This document shows, piece after piece, positions 20,519 to 28,946 of a DNA stretch of 64,000 nt. Below the pieces are notes generated by a model that was not told the DNA's origin, did no database searches, and saw only the letters and a list, made by a program, of their open reading frames with translations. The position numbers and the translations under genes were made by a program. Position 1 is the first letter of the stretch; every line of letters begins with the position of its first letter. Origin of the DNA: Flavobacterium ammoniigenes (GTDB lineage: Bacteria > Bacteroidota > Bacteroidia > Flavobacteriales > Flavobacteriaceae); assembly GCF_020886055.1 (NCBI RefSeq), contig NZ_AP025184.1, positions 558,001 through 622,000 of the forward strand, given 5' to 3'.

Positions 20519-21774
20519 TATTTTGTGGTTTCGCCAATATTAAACACTTTCTCAATCCACTCGATACTTTCATCTACCATCGTTTCTTCATCTTTCAAGT
20601 GATTGGCAAAATGATTGGTGATTTTTTGAATGATTCTATTGCTGATGATTTCAGCTTGTTCTTCGTTAAAATCGGCTAATTTTTTTCGTTGAAAATTCAA
20701 TTCGCCATCTTTAATCGAATGTAATTTTTCTTTTAACGCATGAATCGTTGGAGCAAATTTTCGCCCTTTAGACCAAGTCAAAAATTCTTCTTTGATTTCT
20801 TCAATAATTGCTTCAGCAGCGGGAATATGTTTCTTTCTATTCTCTAAAGTCTCATCGGTAATTTGTGACAAATAATCCATGTGAACCAAAGTAACGCCTT
20901 CTACATCTTCTACATTTTCATTCACATTTTTCGGGATAGATAAATCCAAAATCAACAAAGGTTTTTTCAAATTCAAAATAGTTTTGTCCACCGTTGGGTT
21001 CTGAGCACCCGTTGCCACTACTAAAACATCCGCTTTTTGGATTTCCAATTGCAAGTCGGCATAATCTTTAACCACCACATCTAATTTTTGAGCCAATTTT
21101 TCGGCTTTGTCTTTGGTACGGTTAATTAACGTAATCTGTTCGTGCTTGGAATGTTTGACTAAATTTTCGCAGGTATTTCTTCCAATTTTACCGGTACCAA
21201 AAAGCAAAATATTTTTGTCGCCAATCTCCTCTACATTATTTAAAATATACTGCACCGAAGCAAAAGAAACCGAAGTGGCTCCCGATGAAATCTCGGTATC
21301 TGTTTTGATTTTTTTACTGGCTTGAATCACCGCATTAATCAAACGCTCTTGAAAAGCATTGACTAAATTGACAGATTTGGCTTGAAAAAAACTGGTTTTT
21401 ATTTGAGAAATAATCTCAAAATCACCTAAAATTTGACTATCTAAACCAGTCCCCACTCTGAAAAGGTGGCCAACTGCTTCTTTATTTTTATATACAAAAC
21501 CGTATTTTTGAAAGGCTTCAACAGATCCTTGACTGTTTTCACAAATCAATTTAATCAGTTGGAAAGGGTGTTCGGCAAAACCGTAAATTTCCGTTCTGTT
21601 GCAAGTTGAAGTTACGATCAAACTTTCAATTCCTTCGGTTTTTGCTTGCTCCAACAGGCGCATTTTAGCAACTGCATCCAAACTAAATTTCCCTCTTATC
21701 TCAGCATCAGCTTTTTTATAGCTCAAGCCAACGGCATAAAATGAATGAGGTTTTGATGTATGATGTTGCTCCAT
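20518..21774 (-). CDS. hemA: Glutamyl-tRNA reductase
   Basis: First committed step of C5-pathway heme synthesis: reduces glutamyl-tRNA to glutamate-1-semialdehyde. The catalytic Cys lies in VTSTCNRTEIYG and the NADPH-binding region in LLFGTGKIGRNTCENL. The GVGTGLDSQILGD-like segment reads FRVGTGLDSQILGDFEII. At 418 residues it is normal. It heads the minus-strand operon. HemL, which would use the product, is not in the window. Confidence 0.96.
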   Translation of the reverse strand: MEQHHTSKPHSFYAVGLSYKKADAEIRGKFSLDAVAKMRLLEQAKTEGIESLIVTSTCNRTEIYGFAEHPFQLIKLICENSQGSVEAFQKYGFVYKNKEAVGHLFRVGTGLDSQILGDFEIISQIKTSFFQAKSVNLVNAFQERLINAVIQASKKIKTDTEISSGATSVSFASVQYILNNVEEIGDKNILLFGTGKIGRNTCENLVKHSKHEQITLINRTKDKAEKLAQKLDVVVKDYADLQLEIQKADVLVVATGAQNPTVDKTILNLKKPLLILDLSIPKNVNENVEDVEGVTLVHMDYLSQITDETLENRKKHIPAAEAIIEEIKEEFLTWSKGRKFAPTIHALKEKLHSIKDGELNFQRKKLADFNEEQAEIISNRIIQKITNHFANHLKDEETMVDESIEWIEKVFNIGETTK

Positions 21775-21800
21775 AAAGTATACTTTTCTAAAAAGTGGTA

Positions 21801-21808
21801 CAAAAATA
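21801..21808 (-). promoter_or_regulatory. Candidate -7 box of hemA operon promoter
   Basis: TATTTTTG on the minus strand, 26 bases before the hemA ATG. The octamer ACTTTTAT lies 14 bases upstream of it (21823-21830, minus strand). No TTG was seen at -33. Confidence 0.5.
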
Positions 21809-21902
21809 TCACTAAGGTGTTGATAAAAGTAACGCTATAAGGTCTAAATGTGTCGCTGAATGTTTTTTTGAATTGAATTCGCACTTTTATAGTAAAAAAA
21901 TC

Positions 21903-21910
21903 TATTTTTG
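21903..21910 (+). promoter_or_regulatory. Candidate -7 box of araC-hemH-hemJ promoter
   Basis: TATTTTTG, identical to the hemA box facing the other way, preceded at 12 bases by the same octamer ACTTTTAT (21883-21890). This gives a leader of about 90 nt before the regulator. Confidence 0.5.
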
Positions 21911-22004
21911 TGCTATTATCAAGTTGTTTTAAAATTCGTTTTAAAATAATTTTGAGGGGGACACTTGGAATTAAATTGATTTTTATTGCTTAAAAAATAT
22001 CGCT

Positions 22005-22877
22005 ATGGGTTCACAAGAAGTAATAACCATTGAAGACGACTTTACGCTCATCCGCTTTCAAAATGATAGCGACGAACCGTTTCATGCGCAACGTGAAGTA
22101 GGTAGTGGGCTGATTCAGTTTCATTTTGGAATTAAAGGCAACGCCAAATTTATTTTCAATCAAGGCAATTATGCTTTGGAATTAAAGGAAGAAAAATCGC
22201 TGCTTTTGTACAATCCGCAAAAAGAATTGCCGCTGAATTTAGAATTGGCACCTAATTCTTGGGTGATTTCTGTAATTATTTCCATCAAAAAATTTCATGC
22301 GTTGTTTTCGACTGAAGCCAACTATATCACTTTTTTAAGTCCTGATAATAAAGATAAAAAGTATTATAACGAAGGCAATATTAGTCCCTCTATGGCAATT
22401 GTATTGAGCCAATTGTTCCATTACAGCTTGCATCCTTCTATCAAAAACTTGTATTACAAAGGCAAGGGTTACGAATTGTTGAGTTTGTATTTCAATAAAA
22501 GTGAAGACCCCAACGCTGAGCAATGTCCGTTTTTAATTGACGAAGACAATGTGTTCAAAATCAAAAAAGCCAAAGAAATAATCATTGCCAATATGGCCGA
22601 GCCACCAGGTTTGCAGGAATTAGCCGACCAAGTAGGGCTGAATTTGAAAAAATTAAAAATGGGGTTCAAACAAATTTATGGCGATACGGTGTATGGTTTT
22701 CTATTTGATTACAAAATGGACTACGCTCGAAAATTACTCGATAGCGGCTCCTATAATGTCAATGAAGTAGGACTAAAAATTGGCTACAGCACCGGAAGCC
22801 ATTTTATTGCGGCTTTCAAGAAAAAATTTGCCACTACCCCAAAAAAATATTTAATGTCAATCAATACAACAATATAA
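22005..22877 (+). CDS. AraC-family transcriptional regulator beside the heme genes
   Basis: A 290-residue regulator with an N-terminal sensing domain (about 1-180) and a C-terminal AraC DNA-binding domain of two helix-turn-helices (about 190-288): LQELADQVGLNLKKLKMGFK, then VNEVGLKIGYSTGSHFIAAF and the closing KFATTPKKYL. The C-terminal half resembles PchR-like regulators of iron and siderophore genes. Cys174-Pro175 in EQCPFL is a Cys-Pro motif. It is divergent from the hemA operon and lies 10 bases before hemH. Control of heme synthesis is a positional inference; effector unknown. Confidence 0.88.
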   Translation: MGSQEVITIEDDFTLIRFQNDSDEPFHAQREVGSGLIQFHFGIKGNAKFIFNQGNYALELKEEKSLLLYNPQKELPLNLELAPNSWVISVIISIKKFHALFSTEANYITFLSPDNKDKKYYNEGNISPSMAIVLSQLFHYSLHPSIKNLYYKGKGYELLSLYFNKSEDPNAEQCPFLIDEDNVFKIKKAKEIIIANMAEPPGLQELADQVGLNLKKLKMGFKQIYGDTVYGFLFDYKMDYARKLLDSGSYNVNEVGLKIGYSTGSHFIAAFKKKFATTPKKYLMSINTTI

Positions 22878-22887
22878 AAAAGAAAAA

Positions 22888-23907
22888 ATGAAAGGAGTAT
22901 TATTAGTTAATCTTGGTTCCCCAGAAAGTCCAACTGCTAAAGACGTAAAACCCTATTTGGATGAATTTTTAATGGACAAATACGTCATTGACGTTCCGTT
23001 TTTATTGCGTGCTTTATTGGTTCGTGGAATCATTTTGCAAACAAGACCTAAAAAATCTGCCGAAGCCTATGCTAGAATTTGGACTAGCGAAGGTTCTCCT
23101 TTAATCGTGATTTCTAAAAAAATGCACGAAAAAGTGAAAACTTTGGTAGACATTCCTGTGGCATTATCGATGCGATACGGCACCATGACCATTTTAAAAG
23201 GACTACAAGAATTGCACGATAAAGGCGTGACAGAGGTACTACTTTTTCCTTTGTATCCGCAACATGCAATGGCGTCTACCACCACTATTTTAGTATTAGC
23301 AGAAGAACTTCGCGCCAAGCATTTCCCTGATATGAAATTTACAACCGTTCCGGCTTTTTACAACAAACCTGGATACATTGAAGCCTTGTCTAATTCGATC
23401 AAAAAACACTTAGAAGGTTTTGATTACGATCATTTGTTGTTTTCGTATCATGGAATTCCAAAACGTCACATTCGCAAAACCGATATTACCAAATCCCATT
23501 GTAAAATTGATGGTTCGTGCTGTAATACGCCTTCACCGGCGCACGAGTTTTGTTACCGTCACCAATGTTATGAAACTACTAAACAAGTAGTGAAAACATT
23601 AGGTATTCCAGAAGGTAAATATAGTCAAACCTTCCAATCTCGTTTAGCAGGTGACAAATGGTTGACGCCATACACCGATGTCGAAGTGAATAAAATGCCT
23701 GAAAAAGGAATTAAGAAATTAGCCGTGGTAACTCCCGCTTTTGTAGCCGATTGTTTGGAAACCTTGGAAGAAATTGCCATGGAAGCTAACGAAGAATTTT
23801 TACATCACGGCGGCGAAGAATTTATGGCGATTCCATGTATGAATGATGAAGACGAATGGTGTGGCGTAGTAGCAAAATGGATAGAAGAATTTAAAAACAA
23901 CAAATAG
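22888..23907 (+). CDS. hemH: Ferrochelatase
   Basis: Inserts Fe(II) into protoporphyrin IX, the last step of heme synthesis. The 339-residue protein starts GVLLVNLGSPESPTAKDVKP. The active-site histidine lies in LLFSYHGIPKRHIRKTD, and the conserved C-terminal region reads VVTPAFVADCLETLEEI. Cysteines in GSCCNTPSPAHEFCYRHQCY recur in many bacterial members. It follows the AraC regulator by 10 bases and precedes hemJ by 8, so the three look like one transcript. Confidence 0.96.
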   Translation: MKGVLLVNLGSPESPTAKDVKPYLDEFLMDKYVIDVPFLLRALLVRGIILQTRPKKSAEAYARIWTSEGSPLIVISKKMHEKVKTLVDIPVALSMRYGTMTILKGLQELHDKGVTEVLLFPLYPQHAMASTTTILVLAEELRAKHFPDMKFTTVPAFYNKPGYIEALSNSIKKHLEGFDYDHLLFSYHGIPKRHIRKTDITKSHCKIDGSCCNTPSPAHEFCYRHQCYETTKQVVKTLGIPEGKYSQTFQSRLAGDKWLTPYTDVEVNKMPEKGIKKLAVVTPAFVADCLETLEEIAMEANEEFLHHGGEEFMAIPCMNDEDEWCGVVAKWIEEFKNNK

Positions 23908-23915
23908 TTGAGCCC

Positions 23916-24458
23916 ATGTACGACTACTTAAAATCCTTGCACTTAATATTTGTTATCACTTGGTTTGCCGGATTGTTTTATATCGTCCGCCTTTTTGTGT
24001 ACCAAATTGAAGCTTCAGAAAAACCATCCCCTGAAAAAGAAATTTTGCAGGAACAATTCAAGATTATGAGTTATCGTTTGTGGTACATCATCACTTGGCC
24101 TTCGGCGATTTTAGCCAGTTTTTTTGCTTTTTGGATGTTGTTTTTTACCGAATTGGGCAATGCTTGGTTGCAAATGCCGTGGATGCATGTGAAATTAGGA
24201 TTTGTATTCTTGTTGTATTTGTACCATTTGAAATGCCACCAAATTTTCAAACAATTGCAAAATAACGAGGTAAAACATACGGGGAATTTCATGCGAATTT
24301 GGAACGAAGGGGCTACTTTAATTTTATTCGCAGTCGTGTTTTTAGTGATTTTAAAAAATGCGGTGAATTGGATTTATGGGGTAATTGGTATCTTTTTATT
24401 TTCCATTCTTATTATGCTTGGATTTAAATTTTACAAACGAATACGAGAAAAGAAGTAA
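23916..24458 (+). CDS. hemJ: HemJ-like protoporphyrinogen IX oxidase (CopD-family membrane protein)
   Basis: A 180-residue membrane protein with four likely transmembrane helices. It begins YLKSLHLIFVITWFAGLFY, with the conserved His9 near the first helix as in HemJ. HemJ oxidises protoporphyrinogen IX to protoporphyrin IX and replaces HemG or HemY in many bacteria; neither appears here. Position directly after hemH supports HemJ over a general CopD copper-resistance protein. With hemF and hemH it completes the late aerobic pathway. Confidence 0.88.
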   Translation: MYDYLKSLHLIFVITWFAGLFYIVRLFVYQIEASEKPSPEKEILQEQFKIMSYRLWYIITWPSAILASFFAFWMLFFTELGNAWLQMPWMHVKLGFVFLLYLYHLKCHQIFKQLQNNEVKHTGNFMRIWNEGATLILFAVVFLVILKNAVNWIYGVIGIFLFSILIMLGFKFYKRIREKK

Positions 24459-24501
24459 CTAGTAACTAGTGATTAGTAAATAGTTAATCACTAGTTACTA
24501 G
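24459..24501. repeat. Perfect 17-bp inverted repeat after hemJ
   Basis: CTAGTAACTAGTGATTA, loop GTAAATAGT, then its exact complement, beginning directly after the hemJ stop codon. A further AAACTAATCACTAATCACT follows. GTGATTAGTAAATAG is shared exactly with 61030-61044, between atpA and atpG. Confidence 0.85.
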
Positions 24502-24524
24502 AAACTAATCACTAATCACTCAAT

Positions 24525-25997
24525 ATGGTCAAAAGCTATAAAATATCCATGCTTTCACTTCGTACAAGGATTTTCCTGTCGATGATTGTATTGATTATTA
24601 TGGCTTCCATCATTTTGGCTTCTATTTCAATTATTCAGTTTAAAAATGAAGCCAGAGTATACCACCAAGAACGTTTAGAACGGAAAGAAAACGAAGTGAA
24701 GGAACATATTAATTATGTGCTTTCAACAACCACTTATCCGTTAACACCACAAAATTTGCCTTTAATTTTCAAAGACAAAATTCACGAATTGGCACAAATT
24801 CATGCCATCGAAATCAATATTTATAGCCAGGAAGGGAAATTGCTAAAATCTTCCAAAGAATCTTTTTCGGTAGACCAAGTGGCGCCACCCATTCCGAAGT
24901 ACATTTTGAAACTCGTGCGTTCTTCCATTGAAAAACGTTTTGTAGATATTAAAACGATTGACGGTATTAAAAATCGTTCTTCCTATAGCCAAATCAAAGA
25001 CGACAAATTCAAACCGCTTGGAATTTTGAATTTACCCTATGTCGAAGATGATGGTTTTTATGAAAAAGAATTGAACGGCTTTTTAATTCGCTTGGCGCAA
25101 GTGTATTCGTTTATGTTATTGGTCGCTTTTGGCTTGGCCTATTTTCTTTCGACTTATATCACGAAGTCGTTAAAGACAATTTCAGATAAATTGGGCGAAA
25201 CCAGTTTGAATCAAAAGAACGAAAAAATTGGGGTGGAAGCCAGTAGTAAAGAAATCAATTTGTTGATTAAATCGTACAATGCGATGGTAGACGAATTGGA
25301 AATCAGTGCGGTAAAATTAGCCCAAAGCGAACGTGAAGAAGCTTGGCGCGAAATGGCCAAACAGGTCGCCCACGAGATCAAGAATCCGCTAACGCCTATG
25401 CGTTTGACTGTGCAAAGTTTCCAACGAAAATTTGAACCGAACGATCCCGAGATCCAACAAAAGATGAAGGATTACTCTGAAACTTTGATTCAGCAAATTG
25501 ATACGATGAGTGCGGTCGCTTCGGCTTTTTCGAACTTTGCTTCGATGCCTGCGCAACAAAACGAACTGCTCAATGTAGTGGAAGTGGTAGAGTTAGCTTT
25601 AGATATTTTCAACGAAGACTACTTGGTTTTTGAAAAAGAATCGGAAGAGATTATTGCCAAAATTGATCGGACACAACTCATCCGGATTATTACCAATTTG
25701 GTCAAAAATGCCATTCAAGCCATTCCGGACCAACAGAATTCTAAATCCATAGTAGTACGGGTGGAACAAAATCAAAAAAACGTGTTAATTACCGTAAAAG
25801 ACAACGGAATTGGCATCAAAGAAATGGATAAAAACCGAATTTTTGAACCAAAATTCACCACCAAAAATAGCGGCATGGGATTGGGTTTGAGTATCATTAA
25901 AAATATTATCGAAAATTACAAAGGAAGCATTACATTTGAATCACAATATGGTCAAGGCACGACTTTTACAGTGAGTTTGCCCATTTTAAATTCTTAA
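24525..25997 (+). CDS. Membrane sensor histidine kinase (HAMP, HisKA, HATPase)
   Basis: A 490-residue kinase. TM1 at about 14-35 and TM2 at about 183-205 flank a periplasmic sensor of about 150 residues; a HAMP-like region follows. The phosphoacceptor is in VAHEIKNPLTPMRL, and the ATP-binding lid has NLVKNAIQAI (N box), DNGIGI (G1) and GMGLGLSI (G2). The H-box with NPLTPMRL recalls NtrY-type kinases. No response regulator is adjacent, so its partner is elsewhere. It follows hemJ and the inverted repeat by 66 bases and precedes the crotonase by 11, so it may share their transcript. Confidence 0.92.
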   Translation: MVKSYKISMLSLRTRIFLSMIVLIIMASIILASISIIQFKNEARVYHQERLERKENEVKEHINYVLSTTTYPLTPQNLPLIFKDKIHELAQIHAIEINIYSQEGKLLKSSKESFSVDQVAPPIPKYILKLVRSSIEKRFVDIKTIDGIKNRSSYSQIKDDKFKPLGILNLPYVEDDGFYEKELNGFLIRLAQVYSFMLLVAFGLAYFLSTYITKSLKTISDKLGETSLNQKNEKIGVEASSKEINLLIKSYNAMVDELEISAVKLAQSEREEAWREMAKQVAHEIKNPLTPMRLTVQSFQRKFEPNDPEIQQKMKDYSETLIQQIDTMSAVASAFSNFASMPAQQNELLNVVEVVELALDIFNEDYLVFEKESEEIIAKIDRTQLIRIITNLVKNAIQAIPDQQNSKSIVVRVEQNQKNVLITVKDNGIGIKEMDKNRIFEPKFTTKNSGMGLGLSIIKNIIENYKGSITFESQYGQGTTFTVSLPILNS

Positions 25998-26008
25998 AAT
26001 ACACCCAC

Positions 26009-26791
26009 ATGAACTACGAAAGTCTGTTGATTGCCATAGAAAATAAAATAGCGCTGGTTACCATAAATCGTCCTACAAAATTGAACGCCTTAAACAAAGC
26101 TACGCTGGCCGAATTACATTCCGCATTTAGCGATTTAGAAACCAATGATGCTGTTCAAGCGATTATCTTAACTGGTAGTGGCGAAAAAGCCTTTGTTGCT
26201 GGTGCTGATATTGCTGAATTTGCCGATTTCTCTGCTGCCGAAGGAACCCAATTGGCTGCCGAAGGACACCAAAAAGTATTCGACCATATTGAAAATTTGA
26301 AAAAACCAGTCATCGCTGCCATAAACGGATTTGCCTTAGGAGGCGGATTAGAATTAGCCATGGCCTGCCATTTTAGAGTTTCTTCAGACAATGCCAAAAT
26401 GAGTTTGCCCGAAGTTACTTTGGGATTGATTCCGGGTTATGGAGGTACCCAACGTTTACCCCAATTAGTAGGTAAAGGTCGTGCTATGGAAATGATTTTA
26501 ACCGCTGCAATGATTACGGCTGAAGAAGCAATGCAATACGGCTTGGTAAATCATGTAGTCCCTCAAAACGAACTCATCGCATTTTGCCAAGGGCTAGCGC
26601 AAAAAATAATTCAAAATGCCCCAATTGCTCTAAGTGAAGCTATTCAAGCTGTTAACGCCAGTTTTGACAATACCAAAAATGGTTATGAAGCTGAAATTAA
26701 TGCTTTCGGAAGACTATTTGGTACAGCCGATTTCAAAGAAGGAACAACAGCATTTTTAGAAAAAAGAAAAGCTAATTTTAGCGGAAAATAA
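26009..26791 (+). CDS. Enoyl-CoA hydratase/isomerase (crotonase family)
   Basis: A 260-residue crotonase. The oxyanion-hole segments are AFVAGADIAEF and GFALGGGLELAMACHF, and the second catalytic Glu lies in SLPEVTLGLIPGYGGTQRL. Both acidic residues used by true hydratases seem present, so hydration of trans-2-enoyl-CoA in fatty acid or amino acid breakdown is likely. Chain-length preference cannot be told. Neighbours give no pathway context. Confidence 0.92.
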   Translation: MNYESLLIAIENKIALVTINRPTKLNALNKATLAELHSAFSDLETNDAVQAIILTGSGEKAFVAGADIAEFADFSAAEGTQLAAEGHQKVFDHIENLKKPVIAAINGFALGGGLELAMACHFRVSSDNAKMSLPEVTLGLIPGYGGTQRLPQLVGKGRAMEMILTAAMITAEEAMQYGLVNHVVPQNELIAFCQGLAQKIIQNAPIALSEAIQAVNASFDNTKNGYEAEINAFGRLFGTADFKEGTTAFLEKRKANFSGK

Positions 26792-26812
26792 TTCAAAATT
26801 AAAACGAAACTA

Positions 26813-27217
26813 ATGGCTTTTCAAACTGAGTTTGCCCTTTTTTGGGAGAGTGTAAAAGAAAGTATGGCGCAATATACTTTTGCTAAATTAACCTTAGCAA
26901 AAACCATTGGTGATACCGAATTAAAAAACATTTATATGCGTCCCGTTTTAGTAGATGACCAAGTACGTATTTCTCTAATTGCGCGTTATAAAACCGAAGA
27001 AGTAGAAAGTTTTCACACTTTAGACGAAGCGTTTTTTGTACTTTCTTCTTATATGAATAATCCTTTTTTGACCGCTTTATTATTTACTACAGAAAACGAT
27101 TTGACCTTCAAATTAAACAAAAAAAGAATTGGAAGTATTGTAGAACAAGCCCCTACTTTTAAAAGTGCTTCGGATGTGGTTTTAGAAATGAAAGAAAAGC
27201 AACTTTCAATAGACTAA
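26813..27217 (+). CDS. Conserved hypothetical protein downstream of crotonase
   Basis: I do not recognise a family. The 134-residue protein has no signal peptide or membrane segment, mixed alpha/beta character and no Cys or obvious catalytic cluster. It is rich in Lys, Glu, Phe and Leu. It starts 21 bases after the crotonase and ends 3 bases before the convergent HD gene, so it is probably translated from the crotonase transcript. The coding call is supported by its position, regular codon use and ATG start. Confidence 0.75.
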   Translation: MAFQTEFALFWESVKESMAQYTFAKLTLAKTIGDTELKNIYMRPVLVDDQVRISLIARYKTEEVESFHTLDEAFFVLSSYMNNPFLTALLFTTENDLTFKLNKKRIGSIVEQAPTFKSASDVVLEMKEKQLSID

Positions 27218-27220
27218 TCT

Positions 27221-27874
27221 TTATTTTTTGCCTTCCCATTCGGCATAAAATTGTTCCAAAAAATCTTCCATATACCGATGACGATCTTGGGCAATTTGTT
27301 TTCCCGTTGTGGTATTCATTTTGTCTTTCAACAACAATAATTTTTCATAAAAATGATTGATAGTGGGTGCTTCGTTGTTTTTATATTCGTCTTTCGTCAT
27401 GGTCAAATTCGGCGCAATTTCAGGATTGTACAACGCTCTGTTTTTGAATCCGCCATAATTGAATGTTCGGGCAATGCCAATGGCTCCAATGGCATCCAAT
27501 CGATCAGCATCTTGTACAATGTCCAACTCAATAGACGAAAATTGTCTCTCCACTTTCCCTCCTTTGAACGAAATGTTTTCAATAATAGCAATTACGTGAT
27601 CAATTGTAGCTGGCGTCACCTTTTTTGATTCTAAAAAAGTGCGTGCTGTTCTGGGCCCAATCGATTCATCTCCATCATGAAATTTACTGTCGGCAATATC
27701 GTGAAGCAAAGCGCCCAATTGTACTATTTCCAAATCACAGTTTTCAGATGCTGCAATCAATACCGCATTTTTATACACGCGTTCGATGTGAAACCAGTCG
27801 TGTCCCCCTTCAGCTTGGGCTAAGGTTGCTTTTACAAATTGTATCGTTGTTTCAATCAAGTTGGTAGTGCTCAT
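27221..27874 (-). CDS. HD-domain phosphohydrolase (YpgQ/YedJ-like)
   Basis: A metal-dependent phosphohydrolase of about 217 residues. Histidine/aspartate ligands are seen in GHDWFHIERVYKNA, LLHDIADSKFHDGD and QDADRLDAIGAIG, the pattern of the uncharacterised YedJ/YpgQ group. I start at the ATG at 27874 (MSTTNLIETT); the open frame up to 27934 would run through the terminator hairpin. The substrate is probably a nucleotide or other phosphoester, not identifiable here. Confidence 0.9.
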   Translation of the reverse strand: MSTTNLIETTIQFVKATLAQAEGGHDWFHIERVYKNAVLIAASENCDLEIVQLGALLHDIADSKFHDGDESIGPRTARTFLESKKVTPATIDHVIAIIENISFKGGKVERQFSSIELDIVQDADRLDAIGAIGIARTFNYGGFKNRALYNPEIAPNLTMTKDEYKNNEAPTINHFYEKLLLLKDKMNTTTGKQIAQDRHRYMEDFLEQFYAEWEGKK

Positions 27875-27891
27875 TTTAGAAATAGTTTTAT

Positions 27892-27923
27892 AAAAAAAGC
27901 TGAATTGCAATAATTCAGCTTTT
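27892..27923 (-). terminator. Terminator after acyl-ACP desaturase
   Basis: AAAGCTGAATT, a 5-base loop, AATTCAGCTTT, then T7 on the minus strand, between the desaturase stop and the HD gene start. Confidence 0.9.
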
Positions 27924-27947
27924 AATTTATTCAAAAATACTACATTT

Positions 27948-28934
27948 TTACAATGTAGCCGGTTCTACCCATTTAAAGATATAGGACTCTTGAGGAATCA
28001 CGATTCTTTCCGAAATTTTAGCCATTCTAGCAGGTAATTTCATTAAATAATCTCTTGCTTTTTCGGCTTCGTCTGTTAAACCTGAAATTTTATCAATTTG
28101 CCATTTATCGATTAGCTTTTGCATGATCTCTACATAATCATTGGCGGTATAAACTCCAATTCGTTGTGCTGAATCCGAAAAATTTTCAAATGCTGAACTG
28201 ATCTGTTGTCCTGATTCTCTTAAGAAATGCGCAGGCATTACTATTTTTTGTTTCATCATGTATTGAAACGCTAACATCATTTCGCTTGGATCTACTTGGA
28301 AAATTCGATTCACAAATTCGCTATACGCATGGTGGTGACGCATCTCGTCTCCAGCAATCATTTTACACATTTTAGACAATTTATTGTCTCCGTATTTTTT
28401 AGCAATTTGTGATACTCTATTGTGTGAAACATAAGTAGCTAACTCTTGAAAACTAGTATATACAAAATTTTTATACGGGTCTCTTCCAGTACCAATATCA
28501 AATCCATCATTAATTAAATGTTGAGTTGTAATTTCAACCTCACGCATGTTCACACGACCCGACAAATACAAGTATTTATTTAACATGTCTCCGTGGCGGT
28601 TTTCTTCTCCTGTCCATTGACGAATCCAGCTAGACCAGCCGTTTCTTTCTAAATTATTAACCCCTTCAACTTCCATCAACCAAGACTCATAGGTAGGCAA
28701 TGCTTCCTCTGTAATGGTATCTCCTACCATGGCTACCCAAAAATCATAGGGTAAATCTTTAGCAATTTCTCTCAGTTCTTTTACTTCTTCAAAAAAGTTT
28801 TCACTTTGTGAATCAGGTAAAAAATCAGTGGGTTGCCAAATGTTTTCTACTGGAATTAAGTACTGTTCTACGAAGCTATCCACGTTTTTTTCCAAAAACT
28901 GCATCACTTCTAAACGAATGTTTTTAATTGACAT
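27948..28934 (-). CDS. Acyl-ACP desaturase (ferritin-like di-iron)
   Basis: A soluble di-iron desaturase of 328 residues that introduces a double bond into acyl-ACP chains. The two iron-ligand motifs are EENRHGDMLNKYL and GDEMRHHHAYSEF, the EExxRH-type pairs of plant-like stearoyl-ACP desaturases. Bacterial versions probably tune membrane fluidity. It starts 12 bases after plsC, so the two form a lipid-modifying pair. Regiospecificity (commonly delta-9) is an assumption. Confidence 0.92.
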   Translation of the reverse strand: MSIKNIRLEVMQFLEKNVDSFVEQYLIPVENIWQPTDFLPDSQSENFFEEVKELREIAKDLPYDFWVAMVGDTITEEALPTYESWLMEVEGVNNLERNGWSSWIRQWTGEENRHGDMLNKYLYLSGRVNMREVEITTQHLINDGFDIGTGRDPYKNFVYTSFQELATYVSHNRVSQIAKKYGDNKLSKMCKMIAGDEMRHHHAYSEFVNRIFQVDPSEMMLAFQYMMKQKIVMPAHFLRESGQQISSAFENFSDSAQRIGVYTANDYVEIMQKLIDKWQIDKISGLTDEAEKARDYLMKLPARMAKISERIVIPQESYIFKWVEPATL

Positions 28935-28946
28935 TTTTTTATATTA

